Source of the DNA: UBA12068 sp964452415
GTDB taxonomy: Bacteria; Patescibacteriota; Minisyncoccia; Moranbacterales; GWC2-37-73
Direction of reading: 5' to 3'
Length of the DNA stretch: 18,901 nucleotides
Assembly: GCA_964452415.1 (NCBI GenBank)
Contig: CAYVME010000021.1
Coordinates: forward strand, 1 to 18,901
This document shows positions 6,203 through 12,880 of this stretch, piece by piece; position 1 is the first letter of the stretch, and the number at the start of each line of letters is the position of its first letter. The position numbers and the translations under genes were made by a program. Below the pieces are notes generated by a model. It was not told the DNA's origin and did no database searches. It saw only the letters and a list, made by a program, of their open reading frames with translations.

Positions 6203-7404
6203 TATTGCTTGATCAATTCGTTATACCTCGCGACTGATTTGTTGTAAAGTGCCACACTATTATTGTACTTTTTTACATCTTTTTTGTATTTTTCCAAATA
6301 ATCATTAAAATCTTTCACAAGTTCATTATATTTTTCAATATCCCCATCTTTATATTGAGAATCCAACTCTTTTTTCATGTCCGCCAATTTTTTTTCTTCT
6401 TTTGTGATGACTTTTTTCTGAGCTTGAATCTGAGGAAGCAAAGTTTCAATGCTTTTTTTCAAAGAATCAATCTCTGCAATGATTTTTTGAGTCTGAATAA
6501 TTCCTGAATATTGCTTGCCTGAAGTTTTTTGAAACATTGTTACCTGCCCCAACTGACCCAATCTTGAATTCTCAGCTTCGACAGAATTCAAGTCAGGCAA
6601 AGCGGACGGGTCAACAGTCTTGTTGCTCTCAGCATCAAAAGATGGAATGATTCCAATCTTATTTCCCACGCTTGTTGTTTCGGCGTAGCAATACCCACTT
6701 CCATAAGTTGAATAATCCTTTGGACACTCAATTCCAATTGCCATATGGTTGTCATCATTATATGCAAAAATGGCAGTGCCATATCCCAACTCTTTCAAAA
6801 TTGCGATTGCCAACAAACTCTTGTCCGAGCAAACACCAAGTCCAGCGAAAAGTGTTTCGTATGGATAAAGCATGGTTTGACTCCCATCCTTAGCTAAAAT
6901 ATTTTTAGCCTTAGCATCATCATATTGGATTGATTGCACAAAGGCCAAAACCAAATCCACGATTTGATCTTCGCCAAGTTTGTGTTTTTTTCCAAGAGCC
7001 TGAAGATCGCTTGCCAGTTGTAAAATGGAACCATCTTCGACTGGACGATTCAAAAACATTCCATAATATTCTTCTTCCCAATTTGGTTTCAATTCCCCAC
7101 TGTATGAAAAAATTTTTGGTTGAGCTTGATAAAAAGCATACACAGACTGATGCATCGTTTGAGTTAAGGAATATTTTTGACCCTTAAACTCCCAATTGAA
7201 TGTTTTTTGGACAGGATTTTCCAATGAGGGAAAGTCAGGGATTTCATTTTTCAGTTCGCTGACAGAATTCTGGGCCAATTCCTGAAGTGCCGGCACAATT
7301 TGCGAAGGAGTTTCAATTCCTTTTCTGTTTGCAATAAACAAAAGCAACCCCGCAACAATTGCCAGCTCAACAAAAATTATTCCGATTTTTTTCAACCAAG
7401 ACAT
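6202..7404 (-). CDS. Membrane-anchored transglutaminase-like (papain-fold) protein with C-terminal coiled coil
   Basis: A 400-residue protein. Residues 6-25 form a single N-terminal membrane segment or uncleaved signal anchor. A linker follows, then a transglutaminase-like domain (about 130-255) with the triad candidates Cys192 (GLGVCSDKS), His220 (NDDNHMAIGI) and Glu242 (YCYAETTS). A Lys/Glu-rich coiled coil covers about 304-400, ending in YNKSVARYNELIK. It should face the outside and could cleave or cross-link surface proteins or peptides; the substrate is unknown. It is the first gene of an operon with the YgjP peptidase, translationally coupled. The upstream region has a tandem GGGTATTTAAAT repeat. 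Confidence 0.85.
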   Translation of the reverse strand: MSWLKKIGIIFVELAIVAGLLLFIANRKGIETPSQIVPALQELAQNSVSELKNEIPDFPSLENPVQKTFNWEFKGQKYSLTQTMHQSVYAFYQAQPKIFSYSGELKPNWEEEYYGMFLNRPVEDGSILQLASDLQALGKKHKLGEDQIVDLVLAFVQSIQYDDAKAKNILAKDGSQTMLYPYETLFAGLGVCSDKSLLAIAILKELGYGTAIFAYNDDNHMAIGIECPKDYSTYGSGYCYAETTSVGNKIGIIPSFDAESNKTVDPSALPDLNSVEAENSRLGQLGQVTMFQKTSGKQYSGIIQTQKIIAEIDSLKKSIETLLPQIQAQKKVITKEEKKLADMKKELDSQYKDGDIEKYNELVKDFNDYLEKYKKDVKKYNNSVALYNKSVARYNELIKQ

Positions 7405-7435
7405 GTGATCAGGTGTTAGGAATTAGATTTCAGGT

Positions 7436-7462
7436 GGGTATTTAAATGGGTATTTAAATACC
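7436..7462. repeat. Tandem 12-bp repeat and palindrome upstream of the transglutaminase-like gene
   Basis: GGGTATTTAAAT occurs twice head to tail (7436-7447, 7448-7459). The second copy completes a perfect palindrome GGTATTTAAATACC (7449-7462). Located 32-58 bp upstream of the ATG at 7404, it is placed like an operator or an AT-rich promoter element. The rest of the 7405-7599 interval holds the terminator at 7508-7543 and nothing else I can identify. Confidence 0.6.
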
Positions 7463-7507
7463 TATTTGTTTCATACGCACTCCAAGCATAACAAAATTCG
7501 AGAAAAG

Positions 7508-7543
7508 AAAAAAGGACTCCGTTTTTTGTAAAAACGTGAGCCC
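7508..7543 (-). terminator. Terminator of the small-gene operon
   Basis: On the minus strand a hairpin with inner stem CGTTTTT/AAAAACG around an ACA loop and outer pairs CTC/GAG and GG/CC (one bulge, one mismatch) runs from 7543 to 7514. It is followed by six T residues (7513-7508). It lies 56 nt after the stop codon of the gene at 7600. Confidence 0.75.
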
Positions 7544-7599
7544 CTTATTTATGCCAATTAGCTTGATAAGCTTTTTGACATTTTCTCAATCAGTTCTTC

Positions 7600-8028
7600 T
7601 TACTGATGAAATTGTCGCATTGGATTTATCAATTTTCCACTGCGCAATAAATTCCCATAATCCTCCAGCTGAGGCACTTCAAGAAGCGATTGCTTAGTGT
7701 AAATTGAAAAATGATCATCGCCAACTGGTGCAAAATGACGCTCATTGCCACTGAGCAGAGAAAAATGCTCTATCGGCAAAGAAAGCTTGACCAAGATTTC
7801 ATTGTTGGGAAATCTTACCCAGCCACCATTTTGAATATTTGCCACAGCATTTGGCTCAAGAATGATTTTCACAGCCTCAGCTCCATTAACAACTGCAATA
7901 CTGGAAATCCACCCTAGAACCTCAGCCCTTCTGACTCCACCTCTAAAGCGCACATACAGAGCACCCTCGGTCATCTGCAGAAAGTTTTTGTCGGACAACA
8001 CGGAAATACCATTCAATATTCTTGTCAT
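7600..8028 (-). CDS. Unknown 142-residue protein, paralogue of the 8532-8972 product
   Basis: The family is not recognised. The protein is soluble and predicted mainly beta. It aligns along most of its length with the product of 8532-8972. Shared blocks are FL...G..YV.F near residue 17, A..LG.I, VKIIL (residues 54-58), W followed by V.V, I..FS/LS, E.HF.P and HFSIY. Start ATG 8028 has a strong SD (GAGGAGAGAGGA directly before it). It is the last gene of a five-gene operon and is followed by a terminator. No catalytic motif, signal peptide or membrane segment is seen. Confidence 0.8.
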   Translation of the reverse strand: MTRILNGISVLSDKNFLQMTEGALYVRFRGGVRRAEVLGWISSIAVVNGAEAVKIILEPNAVANIQNGGWVRFPNNEILVKLSLPIEHFSLLSGNERHFAPVGDDHFSIYTKQSLLEVPQLEDYGNLLRSGKLINPMRQFHQ

Positions 8029-8050
8029 TCCTCTCTCCTCTTTTTCTGTA

Positions 8051-8245
8051 TTATGCCGCTATTTTCTCGGCTAAGTTATTTAATTTTACTGTAAAATCAA
8101 TAACCGTCGAACCAGTTTCAAATTTTCCTACACAGATGTTCTGCCCGACCAATAAGGCTGGACACTTCGTGCCTTCAGGAGTGATGCCCAGTTTTTTCCT
8201 GCAACCATCTGTTCCATAATAACGGCTGCAACTCGCTTCGGACAA
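8051..8245 (-). CDS. Small cysteine-containing protein of unknown function
   Basis: A 64-residue protein read from TTG 8245, which has the SD GGGAGG eight bases upstream. The frame could start at GTG 8254, but that codon overlaps the SD. Four cysteines (residues 6, 15, 28 and 38; contexts SCSRYYG, DGCRKK, TKCPAL, NICVGK) could form a metal site or disulfides. No family is recognised. It starts one base after the stop of the gene at 8247, so translation is probably coupled. Confidence 0.65.
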   Translation of the reverse strand: MSEASCSRYYGTDGCRKKLGITPEGTKCPALLVGQNICVGKFETGSTVIDFTVKLNNLAEKIAA

Positions 8246-8246
8246 T

Positions 8247-8444
8247 TTAACCACCTCCCTTTTTTACTTGAGATTTTGAAACTTGCCATTTTGCCTCCAG
8301 GCCGGAAATTTTGATCACCATGGCTCTTCTGGCAAGCCAACCATCGTAATACCCGTCCTTGTCGCAATAATCATTTCTCCTGAGAAACAGGTTAAACCTT
8401 CCGATTTTAGCACTCACAGATCTTACTGACCCACTCATATTCAT
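8247..8444 (-). CDS. Small unknown protein
   Basis: A 65-residue protein starting MNMSGSVRSVSAKIGRF. The frame runs further upstream to 8483, but AAAGGAGGAG sits nine bases before ATG 8444, which fixes the start. Basic overall, with NDYCDKDGYYDGW in the middle and a KKGGG end; no membrane segment, no recognised family. Its lysine/glycine-rich last codons also encode the SD of the next gene, so the two are tightly coupled. The preceding gene ends 87 nt upstream. Confidence 0.65.
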   Translation of the reverse strand: MNMSGSVRSVSAKIGRFNLFLRRNDYCDKDGYYDGWLARRAMVIKISGLEAKWQVSKSQVKKGGG

Positions 8445-8531
8445 TGTCTCATCTCCTCCTTTCATTTTGACAAAATACTTCACGATATGGATTTTTATTC
8501 TCTCCTAAGCAAGCTTCTCTAGAAAAAGCAC

Positions 8532-8972
8532 TTATCCATTCTGACTTCTCGCATTTCCTTTTGCATATTTTTCATACAGATTTTCATATTGAAGCAGTGT
8601 GTACACACCATGATCTGAATTCAAAAGCGGCTTCTCGATGTAAATCGAAAAATGATTTTGATTCTTTGTTGGCACGAAATGCTTCTCGCCCCCGTCCATA
8701 TAGGAAAGATTCTTGATCCCGCAGGAAATATCCACCACGACTTCTGCATGTTCAGATTCGACCCAGTCAGCACCCCTTTTTACGATTGGGAATTGTTGAA
8801 GAATTATCTTAACGCTTTTTAAGTCGTCGCTTATATCAAATCCCTCTATCAATCCCAAGCTTCTTGCATCACGAATGCTATCAGTACCAAAGCCAACATA
8901 CCAACCGCCCTGTGCCTTGGTCAAAAAAGCTGGATCCATTAACAATGACAATGCATCAATTTTATTCATCAT
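8532..8972 (-). CDS. Unknown 146-residue protein, paralogue of the 7600-8028 product
   Basis: No family is recognised. It shares the FL....GG.YV.F, ARSLGLI, VKIIL, E.HF.P and NHFSIY blocks with the 7600-8028 protein over about 110 residues, so the two arose by duplication and have diverged widely. ATG 8972 or the adjacent ATG 8969 can start it; GGGGGG lies five and eight bases upstream respectively. Soluble, no export signal. Second gene of the operon, 20 nt after the gene at 8993. Confidence 0.8.
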   Translation of the reverse strand: MMNKIDALSLLMDPAFLTKAQGGWYVGFGTDSIRDARSLGLIEGFDISDDLKSVKIILQQFPIVKRGADWVESEHAEVVVDISCGIKNLSYMDGGEKHFVPTKNQNHFSIYIEKPLLNSDHGVYTLLQYENLYEKYAKGNARSQNG

Positions 8973-8992
8973 TCATACCCCCCTTTTTTCTA

Positions 8993-9181
8993 CTATTTCA
9001 GGATCTGACCATTGGGATTTTTTAGCCTGTTTTCAATGAACCTTTTTAATACGTATTTTTCTTCATAAGTTCCTGTTGAACAAGTGACCATGGTGAGTAA
9101 TTTTTCAAGATCATCCTTCTCAGTTGTTTGCTCAGCCCTGCGCTGAATATCCAAAACATTAGCCGAATCGAAATTTTCCAT
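8993..9181 (-). CDS. Small helical protein of unknown function
   Basis: A 62-residue, acidic-to-neutral, probably all-helical protein starting MENFDSANVLDIQRR and ending NPNGQILK. ATG 9181 follows a strong SD (GGAGGGCGGC). First gene of the small-gene operon, 20-50 nt after a candidate promoter. No known domain; the size and helical character would suit an adaptor or regulator, but there is no direct evidence. Confidence 0.65.
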   Translation of the reverse strand: MENFDSANVLDIQRRAEQTTEKDDLEKLLTMVTCSTGTYEEKYVLKRFIENRLKNPNGQILK

Positions 9182-9200
9182 GCCGCCCTCCGAATAATAA

Positions 9201-9230
9201 AATATATTAAAATCCTACTTTAACTGTTAA
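9201..9230 (-). promoter_or_regulatory. Candidate promoter of the small-gene operon
   Basis: TTAACA (9230-9225), 18 nt, TATATT (9206-9201) on the minus strand, immediately after the terminator at 9241-9272 and before the ATG at 9181. Moderate match in very AT-rich sequence. TTAACTGTTAA overlapping the -35 region is an inverted repeat that could be an operator. Confidence 0.4.
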
Positions 9231-9240
9231 AAAACTATCC

Positions 9241-9272
9241 AAAAAAACAAAACCCAGCCTTTTCGCTGAGTC
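9241..9272 (-). terminator. Terminator of the 30-residue peptide unit
   Basis: On the minus strand GACTCAGC (9272-9265) pairs with GCTGGGTT (9258-9251) around a GAAAAG loop, two pairs being G-U, followed by TTGTTTTTTT (9250-9241). It closes the short transcript that begins near 9396. Confidence 0.8.
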
Positions 9273-9301
9273 ATTTTTACATAAATTCTGTCAATTCCTA
9301 T

Positions 9302-9394
9302 CTATGCAATATTACCCAACGAAAATTTGCCTCCAATGAGGAGAATGAGGAGTCCAAAGAGGACAATCGCAAATTTTGTTGAGAAATTATTCAT
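9302..9394 (-). CDS. 30-residue hydrophobic peptide, probably leaderless
   Basis: ATG 9394 to TAG 9304-9302 encodes 30 residues: MNNFSTKF, then AIVLFGLLILLIGG, then KFSLGNIA. The centre is one membrane-spanning helix with a basic residue on each side. The TATAAT box of a consensus promoter ends nine bases before the ATG, so the mRNA would start within about three bases of it and have no SD. Promoter, reading frame and terminator form a complete unit of about 150 nt between ndk and the small-gene operon. It may be a small membrane protein or a toxin-like peptide. An alternative is a small regulatory RNA in which the frame is incidental. No homologue is recalled. Confidence 0.55.
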   Translation of the reverse strand: MNNFSTKFAIVLFGLLILLIGGKFSLGNIA

Positions 9395-9402
9395 ATATGG
9401 CT

Positions 9403-9430
9403 ATTATAAGAGTTTTCTTGATTTTGTCAA
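9403..9430 (-). promoter_or_regulatory. Consensus sigma-70 promoter of the peptide unit
   Basis: TTGACA (9430-9425), 16 nt, TATAAT (9408-9403) on the minus strand: both hexamers are perfect. The predicted start is near 9396. It is the strongest-looking promoter in the window and drives only the 93-bp reading frame at 9302-9394. Confidence 0.85.
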
Positions 9431-9440
9431 ATTAAACAAG

Positions 9441-9464
9441 AAAACTGGCCTTGCGACCAGTTTT
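9441..9464 (-). terminator. Terminator of the ndk transcript
   Basis: AAAACTGGTC (9464-9455) pairs with GGCCAGTTTT (9450-9441) over 10 bp (one G-U) around the GNRA tetraloop GCAA, followed by CTTGTTT on the minus strand. It lies 45 nt after the ndk stop codon and 11 nt before the next promoter. Confidence 0.8.
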
Positions 9465-9508
9465 AGTATTTTTAATTTTCCTATAACCTAATTCCTACAA
9501 CCCAAGAC

Positions 9509-10111
9509 CTATTCTAAGATTCCATCGAGATTCACATCATACAGCATTGCCTCCTGAATTGAACGATATTTGATAATTTCTTCTTCGGCAAACCAAATTT
9601 TAATTTCTCTCTCTGCTTCTTCTGGCTTGTCTGAACAATGAATCAGATTTCGGACCGCTCTTTCATCCAGACCAGCAAGATCATATGAATCCAAAGTCAA
9701 ATCTCCACGAATTGTTCCAATGTCAGATGTTAAAGGCTCAGTTCCACCCACAAGTTTTGTCACGATTCCAACAGCTTGATTTCCCTCAATTACCATTGCA
9801 AGAACTGGGCCCGCTGTCATATATTTAACAAGTTGCCCGATAATATCCCTACCATATTCAATAGCTTCTTTGTCCACTGACATATTATTTTCCTGACGAT
9901 TTTTCAATATTCTTTCTCCCTTGGATTGAAACCAGGCATCATCCTTGTTATAATGTGTCCAGCACTGCTCTTCCTTAGGCACAAGAAATTTCACAGCTGT
10001 AATCTTAAGTCCAACTCTTTCAATCCGAGAAATAATTTCCCCCATGAGTGATCGCTGGACACCATCTGGCTTGATAATTAAAAATGTTCTTTCTTTTTTT
10101 GGATGTTGCAT
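9509..10111 (-). CDS. ndk: Nucleoside diphosphate kinase, long form
   Basis: Transfers the gamma phosphate of ATP to (d)NDPs through a phosphohistidine, balancing NTP pools. The 200-residue protein has TFLIIKPDGVQRSLMGEII (9-27), the phosphate-binding region GTIRGDL (132-138) and the active histidine His158 in NLIHCSD. The family usually reads NxxHGSD, so Gly is replaced by Cys159 here. At 200 residues it is about 50 longer than the usual 140-150. The additions are a segment around 50-95 (WTHYNKDDAWFQSKGERILK and after), a TLDSYDLAGLDER insert before the histidine, and a C-terminal tail. Start ATG 10111; no clear SD. It lies 52 nt downstream of the ComEC-type hydrolase gene. Confidence 0.93.
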   Translation of the reverse strand: MQHPKKERTFLIIKPDGVQRSLMGEIISRIERVGLKITAVKFLVPKEEQCWTHYNKDDAWFQSKGERILKNRQENNMSVDKEAIEYGRDIIGQLVKYMTAGPVLAMVIEGNQAVGIVTKLVGGTEPLTSDIGTIRGDLTLDSYDLAGLDERAVRNLIHCSDKPEEAEREIKIWFAEEEIIKYRSIQEAMLYDVNLDGILE

Positions 10112-10163
10112 ATTTATACATCTTAAATTAATTACTTCTGGTAGATTACATTATAAATGAAGA

Positions 10164-11051
10164 TTAATCAAGACTTAATGTTTTCAATAAACATTTCTCG
10201 CCGGATTTGCATTCGTAAATAACATCTCCCATTTCATCTATTCTTAAGATATTAATTTTGTGCTGAAGCAGTCTTTGCAGAACCTCTTGATTTGGATGAC
10301 TATAGGAATTGTTTTTGCCAACTGAAATTATTGCTTCTTTGGGTTTTACTGTCCCAAGAAAAGCATCACTAGTTGCATATTTACTGCCATGATGGGCAAC
10401 TTTCAAAAAATCAGCCCTGACATCAACATTGCTTTCCAGGAGCATGTTTTCTTGCTCGGTTGGCAAATCTCCAGTCAGCAAAAATTTATTTTCACCAACC
10501 GTAAGTTTAACCACAACGCTATACATATTTGTATCTTTTCCATTAACATCCGTGACAGATTCAAGAGGATATAAAATTTCAGCTATTGCACCACTGGCAA
10601 ACTTTATTTTTACATTTTTCTTGGCTTCTATTTTTTCAGTTTTATGCTGATCTGCCAATTGAGTGATTTCATTTTCCAATTTCTTGAAAGTCTGCGACTC
10701 ACTTTGCATTCTTGTTTGCAGAACTGAGCCAACTTCATATGTCTCAACAACATCGATGAGTCCTCCAATATGATCTTGATCGGGATGAGTTTCAAGTATT
10801 GCCTCAATATTTCTATCCCAAAATGGAACATATTTTCCCATTTTTTCCAACAATAATCTTCCGTCTTTTCCGCCATCAATCAAAAGTTGTTGTGATCCCT
10901 CGGAAATCAAAATCGCATCTCCCTGACCCACATCCAAAAACGCAACATTCAGTGGTGCATTTTTTCCATGCCAAATAATCACACTCAAAATTAGCACCAG
11001 AGTCACGAGTGAAATTAATATTGTGTAAATTATTTTTCGATTATTTTTCAT
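10164..11051 (-). CDS. ComEC/Rec2-type metallo-beta-lactamase protein, membrane-anchored, stand-alone
   Basis: A 295-residue protein with one N-terminal membrane segment (about 8-27) and a metallo-beta-lactamase fold of the ComEC C-terminal type. FLDVGQGDAILI starts the domain (38-49). Metal ligands are THPDQDH (88-94), Asp195 in LLTGDL, His220-His221 in KVAHHGS and His252 in YSHPN. It starts in a 4-nt ATGA overlap with the comEC stop codon, so it is the detached hydrolase half of ComEC. It should sit outside the cell and may degrade the non-transported strand of incoming DNA, as proposed for the fused domain. All metal-binding residues appear intact. Confidence 0.92.
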   Translation of the reverse strand: MKNNRKIIYTILISLVTLVLILSVIIWHGKNAPLNVAFLDVGQGDAILISEGSQQLLIDGGKDGRLLLEKMGKYVPFWDRNIEAILETHPDQDHIGGLIDVVETYEVGSVLQTRMQSESQTFKKLENEITQLADQHKTEKIEAKKNVKIKFASGAIAEILYPLESVTDVNGKDTNMYSVVVKLTVGENKFLLTGDLPTEQENMLLESNVDVRADFLKVAHHGSKYATSDAFLGTVKPKEAIISVGKNNSYSHPNQEVLQRLLQHKINILRIDEMGDVIYECKSGEKCLLKTLSLD

Positions 11052-12589
11052 TTTCCTTTTTTGAGCCTATTATCCAAATCACCTCTCTGAAACATTTCCT
11101 CTTCAAGTTCCAATCTTGCGCGCGCTTTCTTTTTTAATACATACATCCCTAAAATCAGAATACAATAATAAAGAAGAATCCACCATGCGCTGACTTTTTC
11201 TATCTGCACACTTGCCCAAGAAAAATTAGCCAAAACATGAATCAATCTTATTTCATAAAGCAAGAGCAGAAATGCCAACCAAGAAAAAACAACTGACAAA
11301 GGGGGAAAAACGAAACCAAAAATTGAAACCAGAAAAACCAACAACATTGAAAGTGGAATGATTGGCAAAATGAAAACATTGGCCAAGAGCGACACCAGCG
11401 AAACAATTCCAAAATTATACGCAATGATCGGGAGCACAAAAATTTGAGCGCTGAGAGAAAGTGCAATAGCCTCAGAAATTCCAAGAGCTTTGTGTTTTTT
11501 GATGAAACTTTTTTCCCAAAAAGATGAACTGGCAACAATTCCGAGCGTAGCCAAGAATGAAAGCTGGAAGCCCACATCCCATCTGAGCAAGAGCGGGTTT
11601 ATGGCCAACATAATTGCGCCTGCAAAAATGATGGCATTTTCACTACTTGCCAAGCGACCATTTTTCATTGCCCAAAGCAAAATTCCACTCATGACCCCAG
11701 CTCTGACTGCGGAAGCTGGAAGCCCTGCCATGATCACAAACAAAACAATCCCCACAAGTGCAAACCAAATTGCCTGCTTGCGCCAAAGCCCCAAGAAAAT
11801 TCCCAGTATTATCAAATATTCAGCGATGATTGTAACATTATATCCAGAAACCGCCACAATATGAGTCATGCCAGTTCGCGAAAAATCATTCTGAATTTCC
11901 TTTGAGAGTCCCGAACTGCCACCAAACAAAAGTCCACTGGCCAATGCCGAATATGGAGCAGGCATAACCTTAGTTATTTTATTTTCAAACAAAGTTCTTG
12001 CATTTATTATTTTTGCGTACAGCCAGCTTCCTTCATTTTCTCCAATCTTTTCTGCCTTACCTTTGCATTGATACAAAACTCCCTCCTTGGCCATATACAT
12101 TTGATAATCAAAACTGGCATCTCTGTTTTCAATTGGCCCAGCCTTACAAGAAATTTCAAGCATGTCTCCATAAACATTTTCTGGGTATTCAGGAACTTGC
12201 ATTAGCATTAAAATTTCCTTGTTTGTCGACTTTTCTGCCAATGATAAGGAAGAGGCGGATTCTCCCAACTCAATAATAATATTTTGTCCAAAACTTGAAG
12301 TTGAGACTTTTTGGACAACCGCCTTTTGCTGAAAAGTTTTCCCTAAATATTTCAAATCTTTTGTTTTTTCAATTTCTCTCCCTGTCATCCATCCACCAAT
12401 TGCAAAAACAAGCACAAAAAAAGCGACCGTAGTCGCAAGCTTATTTTTATAAAAAATAAATAGAAATATTAAAGAAAAAATTACAAGCAGCAAAAAATAA
12501 CTTTGATCTATTTCTAAAAATGACCGCAAAAAAATTCCAAAAATAAAAATAATGAGTAACCAAAAAAGAATTTTAGACTTATCCATCAT
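11048..12589 (-). CDS. comEC: ComEC DNA-uptake channel (membrane part only)
   Basis: ComEC forms the inner-membrane pore for single-stranded DNA in natural transformation. The 513-residue protein has N-terminal membrane helices (about 8-70), an extracellular DUF4131/OB-like segment (about 75-205) and a multi-helix competence domain (about 210-487). Family motifs are ALASGLLFGGSSGLS (215-229), GMTHIVAVSGYNV (240-252), LPASAVRAGVMSG (290-302) and WDVGFQLSFLATLGI (337-351). The protein ends in a charged tail (490-513) where many ComECs continue into a beta-lactamase domain; that domain is the next gene. It starts in an ATGA overlap with the DUF167 gene. No pilus or comEA genes are in the window. 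Confidence 0.95.
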   Translation of the reverse strand: MMDKSKILFWLLIIFIFGIFLRSFLEIDQSYFLLLVIFSLIFLFIFYKNKLATTVAFFVLVFAIGGWMTGREIEKTKDLKYLGKTFQQKAVVQKVSTSSFGQNIIIELGESASSLSLAEKSTNKEILMLMQVPEYPENVYGDMLEISCKAGPIENRDASFDYQMYMAKEGVLYQCKGKAEKIGENEGSWLYAKIINARTLFENKITKVMPAPYSALASGLLFGGSSGLSKEIQNDFSRTGMTHIVAVSGYNVTIIAEYLIILGIFLGLWRKQAIWFALVGIVLFVIMAGLPASAVRAGVMSGILLWAMKNGRLASSENAIIFAGAIMLAINPLLLRWDVGFQLSFLATLGIVASSSFWEKSFIKKHKALGISEAIALSLSAQIFVLPIIAYNFGIVSLVSLLANVFILPIIPLSMLLVFLVSIFGFVFPPLSVVFSWLAFLLLLYEIRLIHVLANFSWASVQIEKVSAWWILLYYCILILGMYVLKKKARARLELEEEMFQRGDLDNRLKKGK

Positions 12590-12804
12590 CCAATATCCAC
12601 AATTTTTATTTTTGCAGTTTTTCCACCAACAATCAAAACTTCACTTTTTGAAACTTTGAAATGCTGTGCCAACAATTTTATCAGTGCCTCATTCGCCTGT
12701 CCGTCAACAGGCGGAGCTGTAAGCTTCACTTTGTATTCTCCTTCTGAAACTTTCACAACTTCATTTTTTGAAGATCGAGGGGAGACTCTTATATAAATAC
12801 GCAT
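12586..12804 (-). CDS. DUF167 (YggU-like) protein
   Basis: A 72-residue single-domain protein of the DUF167/YggU family, function unknown. Diagnostic stretches are VSPRSSKNEV (7-16), LTAPPVDGQANEALIKLLA (28-46) and the end of the fold at VLIVGGKTAKIKI. Length is slightly below the usual 90-100 residues. Its TGA stop overlaps the comEC ATG (ATGATG), so the two are translationally coupled. The 76-nt gap above it (12805-12880) contains two copies of TGTTCTAGT and no gene; a promoter may lie there but none is convincing. Confidence 0.88.
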   Translation of the reverse strand: MRIYIRVSPRSSKNEVVKVSEGEYKVKLTAPPVDGQANEALIKLLAQHFKVSKSEVLIVGGKTAKIKIVDIG

Positions 12805-12880
12805 AAAAATATCGTTGTTCTAGTTGTTTCGAGCGTTAAATTTGAGTCACTTAATCTGAATGCTGTTCTAGTAATTTCCT

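Noticed and set aside
10112..10163. TATAAT upstream of ndk as its promoter
   Set aside because: The nearest TTGATT is only 10 nt away and no proper -35 box is found; ndk may be co-transcribed with comEC.
12586..12589. Possible TGA recoding (code 25 or 4)
   Set aside because: TGA ends the DUF167 and comEC frames exactly where the next genes start, and tryptophan is encoded by TGG throughout.
12816..12872. Two TGTTCTAGT copies 48 bp apart between the DUF167 gene and the heme protein gene
   Set aside because: Nine-base repeats in AT-rich sequence are weak evidence; no promoter or palindrome supports an operator.
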